From Acetobacteraceae bacterium (GTDB lineage Bacteria > Pseudomonadota > Alphaproteobacteria > Acetobacterales > Acetobacteraceae), in the NCBI GenBank assembly GCA_025356735.1, contig JANXRT010000306.1, forward strand, positions 1 to 7,868: a DNA stretch of 7,868 bases. The letters are read 5' to 3'. A program made the position numbers and the translations under genes. The notes under the pieces are model-generated. The model searched no databases and had not been told where the DNA came from. It was given only the letters and a program-made list of their open reading frames with translations. Positions within the stretch are counted from its first letter, which is position 1. Each line of letters begins with the position of its first letter. Of this stretch, positions 1 through 4,983 are shown in pieces.

Positions 1-60
1 CTGGAACTGTTCGGGCGGCGCCGTGAGGTGAGCGGCGGGCGAAAATCGAATGCCCCGTGA
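1..60 (+). CDS. Possible 3' end of an upstream gene
   Basis: Frame 1 is open from the window edge to a TGA at 58-60, giving about 19 residues that begin LELFGRR. Most third positions in the first 13 codons are G or C, as expected for coding DNA in this genome. The stop would overlap the ATG of the next gene at 50, a common arrangement for translational coupling. The other two forward frames also stop within the first 31 bases, so the choice of frame is a guess. The ELFGRR string faintly recalls the C-terminus of MT-A70-type methyltransferases, but the match is too short to name the gene. Confidence 0.25.
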   Translation: MELFGRRREVSGGRKSNAP

Positions 61-910
61 GAGCCCTGTCTTGATGATGGCGGGATCATCATTCGAACCG
101 GTGTTTTCACAACTGCCAGGTTTTGGCGAGATCCGCAGCGGCAGCCTCGGCACCCGGATTGCCACGACAGCTGCCGAGATCGATGCCGTGCAGGCGCTGC
201 GATACCGAGTCTTCTATGGCGAAATGGGGGCTCATCCGGATGCCCAAAGCGGGGCAAGCCAGCGCGATGCCGACGTGTTCGATGAGGTCGCGGATCATCT
301 TCTTGTCGTCGACCATGACATCGGACCAGGCGTTGAGGGTATCGTCGGCACCTACCGGCTGATCCGTCGCATAGCGGCCGCCCGGATTGGCCGCTTCTAC
401 TCCGCGGCCGAATACGACATCGCGAACATCGAAGCTTTTCCCGGTGAAATCCTGGAACTCGGACGTTCGTGCGTCGATGCCGCCTACCGCTCGCGGACGG
501 CGATGCAGCTGCTATGGCGTGGCATCGCCGCCTACGTTTTCCGTCATCGCATCGACGTTATGTTTGGCTGTGCAAGCCTTCCGGGCACTGACCCGGACAT
601 GCTGGCGACGGAACTGACTTATCTTTACAGCCATCATCTGGCGCCGCCCGCGATCCGGCCCCGGGCACTGACCAGTCTGTACGTGGACATGTGTCGTGCG
701 GATCCGGCCAGCCTCGACCCGCGGCGTGCCCTCACCTCCCTGCCGCCATTGATCAAGGGCTATTTGCGTCTTGGCGGCTTTGTCGGAGATGGCGCGGTGA
801 TCGACCGCCAGTTCAACACGATTGATGTCGCTGTCGTGGTCAAGACCGACCTGATCACCGATAAATACACCCGCCACTATCAAAGGGACACTCCGGACGG
901 AACGTCGTGA
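50..910 (+). CDS. olsB: OlsB-like L-ornithine N-acyltransferase (GNAT-type acyltransferase)
   Basis: This 286-aa protein looks like OlsB. In that family the enzyme transfers a 3-hydroxyacyl chain from acyl carrier protein to the alpha-amino group of ornithine, giving lyso-ornithine lipid, the first step to phosphate-free ornithine lipids at the inner membrane. Visible family motifs are LRYRVFYGEMGA (50-61), DHLLVVD (82-88), GTYRLIRR (100-107), RFYSAAEYD (115-123), the LELGRSCVDAAYRSR block (135-149) with LLWRGIAAY (154-162), and the C-terminal LPPLIKGYLRLGGFVGDG (231-248) followed by the QFNTIDV strand. Length fits the family (just under 300 aa). The start is not certain: ATG 50 has only a loose purine-rich stretch upstream, and ATG 74 and ATG 77 (residues 9 and 10) are in frame. 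The second pathway enzyme, OlsA, is not visible in the window. The next gene is lnt, 144 bp downstream on the same strand. The alternative is a related hemolysin-like GNAT acyltransferase with another amine acceptor. Confidence 0.85.
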   Translation: MPRESPVLMMAGSSFEPVFSQLPGFGEIRSGSLGTRIATTAAEIDAVQALRYRVFYGEMGAHPDAQSGASQRDADVFDEVADHLLVVDHDIGPGVEGIVGTYRLIRRIAAARIGRFYSAAEYDIANIEAFPGEILELGRSCVDAAYRSRTAMQLLWRGIAAYVFRHRIDVMFGCASLPGTDPDMLATELTYLYSHHLAPPAIRPRALTSLYVDMCRADPASLDPRRALTSLPPLIKGYLRLGGFVGDGAVIDRQFNTIDVAVVVKTDLITDKYTRHYQRDTPDGTS

Positions 911-987
911 ACCGCGCTTATGGACACGTCATGACCTCCCCTTGGCCGGCTCCATCCACGATTCCGCTGCCGGAGCGGGCGTCCTGA

Positions 988-1008
988 CCGGCGGGCTCGT
1001 ACCGCCGG
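988..1008. repeat. GC-rich hairpin between olsB and lnt
   Basis: The arms CCGGCGG (988-994) and CCGCCGG (1002-1008) are perfect reverse complements around a 7-base loop. It lies 78 bp after the olsB stop and about 47 bp before the proposed lnt start. A run of only three T follows (1013-1015), so it is a weak candidate for an intrinsic terminator. It could also be a processing or leader structure in an olsB-lnt transcript. Confidence 0.4.
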
Positions 1009-1024
1009 AACGTTTCATGCGGCT

Positions 1025-1030
1025 GGAGGA
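1025..1030 (+). promoter_or_regulatory. Strong Shine-Dalgarno sequence without a matching start codon
   Basis: GGAGGA is the best ribosome binding site in the olsB-lnt gap. The lnt reading frame is open through it, but at the usual 5-9 base spacing the in-frame codons are GTT (1037) and TTC (1040), which are not starts. The proposed TTG of lnt lies 24 bases downstream, and an in-frame CTG lies at 1046. Whether this site is used for lnt is therefore unresolved. Confidence 0.4.
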
Positions 1031-1054
1031 TCAATCGTTTTCGGCCTGATCGAT

Positions 1055-2548
1055 TTGGGTCTTCGGCTGCGGCGGGCGTCAGGCTGGAAAGCCGACCTCG
1101 TGGCACTCGGTTTGGGCGCCTTGTCGGCCGGGTCGCTGCCGCCGGTGCATGCCATTCCCGTGCTTCTTGTCACGCTGCCAGGGCTGCTGACGCTGATCGG
1201 CACGTCAGCCACGCGACGTTGCGCGGCGCGGCGCGGTTGGTGGTTCGGGTTCGGATTTCACCTGCTTGGACTATATTGGATTACCGAGGCGATCCTCATA
1301 GAGGCCGCCAGCTTCTGGTGGCTGGTGCCGGTTGCCGTGCCTCTTGTCGCCTCCGTGCTGGCGTTGTTCGTGGCTGTCGCCACAGCCATTGCGCGTTGTT
1401 TTCCATCAGGCTGGCGCCGGTGCCTGGCGCTGGCCGCGAGTTGGACCCTGGCCGACATCGCCAGGCAATTCATCGCAACCGGTTTTCCGTGGAATCCGTG
1501 GGGCAGCATCTGGGCAATACCGGGCACGGCCGGCGATGTATTTCTCCAGCCGGCGGCATGGATCGGGGTCTATGGGCTGGGTCTGGCAACGTTGCTGCTT
1601 GCCTCGACTCCGGCGATGACCCGGCGTTGGCAGCTCGGCGGGGCCTTGCTGCTGGTTCTGTGGCTCGTTGCCGGAACAATCCGGATTACCTTGCCGGCAC
1701 CTATGCCGATCAACGTCACCGTACTGCTGGTGCAAGGCAATGTGGCGCAGGGCCAGAAATGGAACCGCGATTTGGCGATAGCGATCCTGCAACGCTACGT
1801 CGAGTTGACCAAGGCAGCTTCGGCTGGGGTGGATATAGTCATTTGGCCGGAAACGGCGGTTCCGTTCCTGCTGGAGCAGGAACCCTCAGTACGACAGAGG
1901 ATCGCCGCCGCGGCACGGGGAGCGGTGTCTCTGGTCGGCGGCGTCCGGTTTGATCCGGATGAGCGCCCGCGTAATACCCTGTTCGCCGTCATGCCGAATG
2001 CGACACTTGGCAGCAGATATGACAAGTGGCACCTGGTTCCGTTCGGCGAGTATCAACCAGCCTGGTTGCCGCTGCCTATTCAGGTCGTGCCCGGTGGCGG
2101 CTTCGCCAAGGGCCCGGGTCCGCGAACCTTGAGCGTGCCAGGAGTTCCGCCGTTCGGCCCTCTGATCTGCTACGAAGCAATCTTCGGCACCCAGATCGTC
2201 GAAGATGGCAACCGGCCGGCCTGGTTGGTCAACATCACCAACGACGCTTGGTTCGGGAACTCGACCGGACCACGACAACATCTTGCCGCTGCCCGGATGC
2301 GGGCTGTCGAAGAAGGTTTACCGCTGATGAGAGCGGCAAATACCGGCATTTCGGCTGCTTTTGATGCTTATGGCCGTTCAATCGGGCAAATTGATCTCGG
2401 GGTAACCGGCACTCTCCGGGTCACTCTTCCAGGACCGATGACGACAACGCTCTATAGCCGGCTTGGACTCACTCTGCCGATATTCCTCTCGATCGTGGTT
2501 TTCATACTCGCGTGTATCAGACTTCCAATTACGCAAAGAAACCTTTGA
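1055..2548 (+). CDS. lnt: Apolipoprotein N-acyltransferase Lnt
   Basis: Lnt performs the last step of lipoprotein maturation: it moves an acyl chain from a phospholipid to the N-terminal cysteine of the diacylated lipoprotein in the inner membrane. The 497-aa protein has the family layout: an N-terminal membrane part (about 15-212, several hydrophobic segments, including the FPWNPWG motif at 144-150), a periplasmic nitrilase-like domain (about 220-465) and a final membrane helix (about 470-488). The catalytic triad is visible: Glu266 in WPETAVP, Lys324 in YDKWHLVPFGEY and Cys372 in PLICYEAIFG, matching E. coli Glu267, Lys335 and Cys387. Glu332 and the Tyr373-Glu374 pair after the cysteine also match essential E. 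coli residues. The start given is TTG, because no ATG or GTG exists in this frame between a stop at 932 and this codon; the N-terminus from here fits the family but has no good ribosome binding site. The last codons are AT-rich (AGA, CAA, ATA), where an AT-rich spacer begins. Confidence 0.93.
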   Translation: MGLRLRRASGWKADLVALGLGALSAGSLPPVHAIPVLLVTLPGLLTLIGTSATRRCAARRGWWFGFGFHLLGLYWITEAILIEAASFWWLVPVAVPLVASVLALFVAVATAIARCFPSGWRRCLALAASWTLADIARQFIATGFPWNPWGSIWAIPGTAGDVFLQPAAWIGVYGLGLATLLLASTPAMTRRWQLGGALLLVLWLVAGTIRITLPAPMPINVTVLLVQGNVAQGQKWNRDLAIAILQRYVELTKAASAGVDIVIWPETAVPFLLEQEPSVRQRIAAAARGAVSLVGGVRFDPDERPRNTLFAVMPNATLGSRYDKWHLVPFGEYQPAWLPLPIQVVPGGGFAKGPGPRTLSVPGVPPFGPLICYEAIFGTQIVEDGNRPAWLVNITNDAWFGNSTGPRQHLAAARMRAVEEGLPLMRAANTGISAAFDAYGRSIGQIDLGVTGTLRVTLPGPMTTTLYSRLGLTLPIFLSIVVFILACIRLPITQRNL

Positions 2549-2563
2549 GTTACGCCAATAAAG

Positions 2564-2585
2564 TATAATTATTGGGATAATTATA
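2564..2585. repeat. Perfect AT-only palindrome downstream of lnt
   Basis: The arms TATAATTAT (2564-2572) and ATAATTATA (2577-2585) are exact reverse complements around a TGGG loop. It starts 16 bp after the lnt stop and lies 166 bp before the HTH gene. A stem of only A-T pairs is weak as an RNA terminator, so a protein binding site is also plausible. The left arm contains a perfect TATAAT, but no -35-like hexamer lies at the right distance. Confidence 0.5.
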
Positions 2586-2622
2586 GAAATATGACACGCT
2601 AGATGGTATTTTTAGTAACTTA

Positions 2623-2651
2623 TTGACAATTCTCGGTTGTGCCGTTAGGAC
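2623..2651 (+). promoter_or_regulatory. Candidate sigma-70 promoter for the HTH regulator
   Basis: A perfect TTGACA (2623-2628) is followed after 17 bases by TAGGAC (2646-2651), a poor -10 match with three of six consensus positions. It lies in the AT-rich spacer about 100 bp before the HTH start and points the right way. The perfect -35 box is the main support. Confidence 0.35.
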
Positions 2652-2736
2652 CTCATTAGGCAATGCGTTACCGGCCGACGAACAGAAAAAACGGCTTCGA
2701 AATGGTCGTAGCTAGGTTCAATCGATCCGCAACCTT

Positions 2737-2742
2737 GAGGAG
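2737..2742 (+). promoter_or_regulatory. Ribosome binding site of the HTH regulator
   Basis: GAGGAG lies 8 bases before the ATG at 2751. It supports this start over the out-of-frame ATG at 2743. Confidence 0.75.
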
Positions 2743-2750
2743 ATGTTGAA

Positions 2751-3227
2751 ATGGCGCGAGCCGAACAGGTGGCCATCAGCGAGAAAGAAAGCCGACCGAG
2801 CCCGATCGATATTCATGTCGGATCTCGAATTCGCCTTCGGCGAACGCTTCTTGGCATGTCCCAGGAACGCCTGGGTGAAGCATTGGGGCTGACATTTCAG
2901 CAGGTGCAAAAGTATGAACGCGGACTGAACCGCGTGGGCGCGTCACGGCTGTTCGATCTCTCGCGGGTGCTGGACGTGCCGATCAGCTTCTTTTTCGACG
3001 ACATGCCAGACACACTCTCCACTGCCTATGGCGGCCCGCCGCATGGCCGGCGCATTGCAGGCTTCGCGGAAACTCAGGAAGGCTTTTCTGACGACTCCGT
3101 GAATCGGAGAGAGACCCTCGAACTGGTTCGCGCCTACTATCGTATCCTCGACCCGTCCGTGCGCAAACGTGTGTTCGACCTGATCAAGTCGATGGGACCG
3201 GTTGATCCCGGGTCGGTCCCTGGTTGA
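2751..3227 (+). CDS. Xre/SinR-like helix-turn-helix transcriptional regulator
   Basis: This 158-aa protein is a small cytoplasmic DNA-binding regulator. The HTH_3/Cro-C1 domain covers about 20-81: IGSRIRLRR-type first helix (here VGSRIRLRR, 23-31), GMSQERLGEALG (35-46), the recognition helix region LTFQQVQKYERG (47-58) and the RLFDLSRVLDVPISFFF end (66-82). After a flexible stretch comes a conserved C-terminal helix pair, ETLELVRAYYRI and RKRVFDLIKSM (121-148), typical of the alphaproteobacterial single-domain regulators. From memory, such a gene often follows lnt and precedes metK in Rhodospirillales and Rhizobiales; here the next gene is DUF2244 instead. Its targets are unknown; the palindrome in its own upstream region is a candidate site for autoregulation (inference). 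Its 3' end overlaps the DUF2244 gene by 44 bp, tail to tail. Confidence 0.9.
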   Translation: MARAEQVAISEKESRPSPIDIHVGSRIRLRRTLLGMSQERLGEALGLTFQQVQKYERGLNRVGASRLFDLSRVLDVPISFFFDDMPDTLSTAYGGPPHGRRIAGFAETQEGFSDDSVNRRETLELVRAYYRILDPSVRKRVFDLIKSMGPVDPGSVPG

Positions 3228-3756
3228 TTTCGGCCCGGAGTTGCCAGTTGTCGAAGTTGGGATGAACAAGCTGGCGCACCGCCTCCTGCAACGACGTGGC
3301 AAGGTCACGCTTCTCGGTGTCCCCTAGCGCCCGTGCGATTTCATGCCGGTGCAATGCCATCCGGTCGTCGCGGCACCGCACGTACAAGCCCGGAACCCGG
3401 CCGGCGCGCTCCTCAAGTTCCACTGCCAACCATCGCAGCGGCAAGGTTATCTGTTGCCGCCGGCCATCGAATGCGATCTGGACCAGCCTGAACGACTCCT
3501 GGGATAGCAGCAGAAGCTCGGTCTGGCGTTGGCTTCTGGCATGCAGCCAGAACAGGAACGTGGCCAACCCAAGCTCGATGACACCGAAGGCCGCGACTGG
3601 CCAGGCGCCGATCCATACCGCCCGTGCCGCCATCAACGCACATCCGACGGTCAGCCCGACAAGAAGCTTAATCCTGCCAGTACGCGAAAGACTTCGATTG
3701 GGCGATATCGATGCCTCGAACAACAGGCTTGCGGACGAATTTTCCGTATTCGGCAT
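3184..3756 (-). CDS. DUF2244 family membrane protein
   Basis: This 190-aa protein fits DUF2244, a family of small alphaproteobacterial inner-membrane proteins of unknown function. Family signs are the N-terminal LFEASISPNRSLSRTG block (12-27), two adjacent membrane segments (about 29-47 and 51-71), and a cytoplasmic C-terminal part with the conserved LPLRWLAVELEE strand region (105-116) and a final amphipathic helix (150-165). The chosen ATG (3756) begins MPNTENSS just before the family block. Longer in-frame starts at 3828, 3900 and 3921 would add residues unlike the family, and the last two would run into the divergent nth gene. No good ribosome binding site is visible. It is divergent from nth, a neighbour it also has in rhizobia as I recall. 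The link to DNA repair, if any, is unknown. Confidence 0.82.
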   Translation of the reverse strand: MPNTENSSASLLFEASISPNRSLSRTGRIKLLVGLTVGCALMAARAVWIGAWPVAAFGVIELGLATFLFWLHARSQRQTELLLLSQESFRLVQIAFDGRRQQITLPLRWLAVELEERAGRVPGLYVRCRDDRMALHRHEIARALGDTEKRDLATSLQEAVRQLVHPNFDNWQLRAEINQGPTRDQPVPST

Positions 3757-3859
3757 GTCGGAGATATAAGGCCTGAGTTGCCGAGCGTGAGAGCAAGCAG
3801 GCTGAATAATGAAGGATAGGGTCGGCATACCGCGAGGAAAGAGCGCGTCCCCACCCTGC

Positions 3860-3863
3860 AAGG
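3860..3863 (+). promoter_or_regulatory. Ribosome binding site deciding the nth start
   Basis: AAGG lies 8 bases before ATG 3872 and supports that codon over the upstream in-frame ATG at 3809. Confidence 0.5.
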
Positions 3864-3871
3864 TGTCAAGG

Positions 3872-4546
3872 ATGACGGACGAGAAGGTTCGTGGCTTCAT
3901 CACGGCCATCGCCCAAGCCAACCCGGACGCCGCGACCGAACTTGACTACCGTGATCCTTACACGTTGCTGGTGGCAGTGGTCCTGTCGGCCCAGGCAACC
4001 GACGCGGGAGTGAACCGCGTGACAAAGCGGCTTTTCGCCACGGCTGCCTCACCCGAGGCGATGGTCGCGCTCGGCGAGGATGAAGTCGCGGCACTCATCC
4101 GCACCATCGGCCTGTGGGCAGCGAAGGCACGCAATGTCGTCCAGCTTTCACGACAGCTGATGGAGCGTCATGGTGCCAAGGTTCCGCCCCAGCGCGAGGC
4201 GTTGGAGGCGCTTGCCGGTGTTGGTCGCAAGACGGCGAACGTCGTGTTGAACGTGGCGTTCGGCGAGGCGACCATGGCGGTCGACACCCACATCTTCCGT
4301 CTGGGCAACCGCACCGGGCTGGCCCCAGGCAAGAACGTGCGGGAGGTCGAGGATGGCCTTGTTTCCCGCCTGCCGCCGGCGATGCTGCGTGACGCGCATA
4401 ACTGGCTGATCCTGCACGGCCGCTACGTGTGCAAGGCGCGGGTCCCTGAATGCTGGCGATGCGTGGCGGCGAGCTGGTGCTGCTTTCCCGACAAGAACAC
4501 CAAACCGCCTGTGGTCAGGCCACCCCGCAAGGCCCCGGGATCGTGA
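3872..4546 (+). CDS. nth: Endonuclease III (DNA glycosylase/AP lyase)
   Basis: Nth removes oxidised pyrimidines from DNA and cuts the strand at the resulting abasic site (base excision repair). From ATG 3872 the protein has 224 aa. It shows the LLVAVVLSAQATD core (32-44), the helix-hairpin-helix LAGVGRKTANVV (114-125) with catalytic Lys120, Asp138 in AVDTHIFR, and LILHGRYVC just before a four-cysteine [4Fe-4S] loop with spacing C-X6-C-X2-C-X5-C (Cys187, 194, 197, 203). These numbers are identical to those of E. coli Nth, strong support for this start rather than the in-frame ATG at 3809, which would add 21 residues. A short basic, proline-rich tail (about 208-224) follows the cluster. The gene is divergent from DUF2244 and convergent with the ACT-like gene, with a 9-bp gap and no clear terminator between them. 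Confidence 0.96.
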   Translation: MTDEKVRGFITAIAQANPDAATELDYRDPYTLLVAVVLSAQATDAGVNRVTKRLFATAASPEAMVALGEDEVAALIRTIGLWAAKARNVVQLSRQLMERHGAKVPPQREALEALAGVGRKTANVVLNVAFGEATMAVDTHIFRLGNRTGLAPGKNVREVEDGLVSRLPPAMLRDAHNWLILHGRYVCKARVPECWRCVAASWCCFPDKNTKPPVVRPPRKAPGS

Positions 4547-4555
4547 CCGGACCCC

Positions 4556-4852
4556 CTATTCCGCCGCCAGCGCCAAGCTATGCGGGATGATCGTCACCAC
4601 CGAGATGACGCCGACGACCTGGTGAAGATTGCCCTCGATCCGCCGCAGCAGGTCCGGCTCCAGCTGCTCGACCGCAATCTCCGCATGAACCGAGCTGCCG
4701 GTCCGCGCCGACCACATCCGGTCCGGCGAGATGTCGCGCTTGGCGAAGGGCTGCAGCAATCGGGACAACAGTCCGGGGGAGGCATCAGCCTCGACCATGT
4801 AGCGAACGGAGACAAACATCTGTTCGTCGGCAAATTCGGCAAAGACGGGCAT
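4556..4852 (-). CDS. Small stand-alone ACT-like domain protein
   Basis: This 98-aa protein resembles a single ACT domain like that of the small subunit of acetolactate synthase (IlvM/IlvH-type). Its order is strand FVSVRYMVEADASPGLLSRLLQPFAKRD (13-40), a second strand region around DRMWSARTGSSVHAEIAVEQL (44-64), then a helix and final strand with LLRRIEGNLHQVVGVISVVTI (68-88). The pattern of a small residue and GLL at the start of helix 1, and RIEGNLHQVVGV in helix 2, is typical. ATG 4852 is chosen because GGAG (plus-strand 4861-4864) lies 8 bases upstream; an in-frame ATG at 4882 would add ten residues. No acetolactate synthase gene lies beside it, so the partner enzyme and any amino-acid ligand are unknown. 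Confidence 0.75.
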   Translation of the reverse strand: MPVFAEFADEQMFVSVRYMVEADASPGLLSRLLQPFAKRDISPDRMWSARTGSSVHAEIAVEQLEPDLLRRIEGNLHQVVGVISVVTIIPHSLALAAE

Positions 4853-4860
4853 GGAATGGA

Positions 4861-4864
4861 CTCC
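4861..4864 (-). promoter_or_regulatory. Ribosome binding site deciding the ACT-like gene start
   Basis: On the minus strand this reads GGAG, 8 bases before ATG 4852. It favours that start over the in-frame ATG at 4882. Confidence 0.55.
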
Positions 4865-4897
4865 AGACGGATTTCCGATCATTCAGAACGCAGCAGG

Positions 4898-4923
4898 CCC
4901 GGCAGCCTCGTCAGGCGGCCGGG
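4898..4923. repeat. Hairpin between the 511-aa gene and the ACT-like gene
   Basis: CCCGGC (4898-4903) pairs with GCCGGG (4918-4923), and inside it GCCT (4905-4908) pairs with AGGC (4913-4916), with one A/G mismatch and a 4-base loop. It lies about 60 bp after the stop of the minus-strand gene and about 46 bp before the ACT-like ATG. No T-run follows on either strand. It may terminate the upstream transcript in a Rho-assisted way, or sit in the ACT-like leader. Confidence 0.4.
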
Positions 4924-4983
4924 AAGCTAATTCGAATGATTGCGGTCCATCTGTCCATGTTTCCAGCAGTAGCTTATTCCGAC

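Noticed and set aside
931..987. 18-codon ORF starting at ATG 931 in the olsB-lnt gap
   Set aside because: Very short, no recognisable sequence and only a modest ribosome binding site; kept only as context for the lnt start question.
1219..1953. 244-aa ORF on the plus strand inside lnt
   Set aside because: It is in another frame of lnt; the translation is low in hydrophobic order and Arg/Gly-rich, while the lnt frame carries all catalytic motifs.
3864..3869. TTGACA on the minus strand upstream of the DUF2244 gene
   Set aside because: The -10 position at normal spacing reads GCGCTC, and no acceptable alternative lies near; it overlaps the nth ribosome binding region.
3809..3871. N-terminal extension of Nth from ATG 3809
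   Set aside because: Using ATG 3872 puts Lys120, Asp138 and the four cluster cysteines at exactly the E. coli positions and has a better spaced ribosome binding site.
4922..4980. Inverted repeat AAGCTA ... TAGCTT flanking 4930-4969
   Set aside because: Only six matching bases with a spacer of about 40 bases; likely chance.
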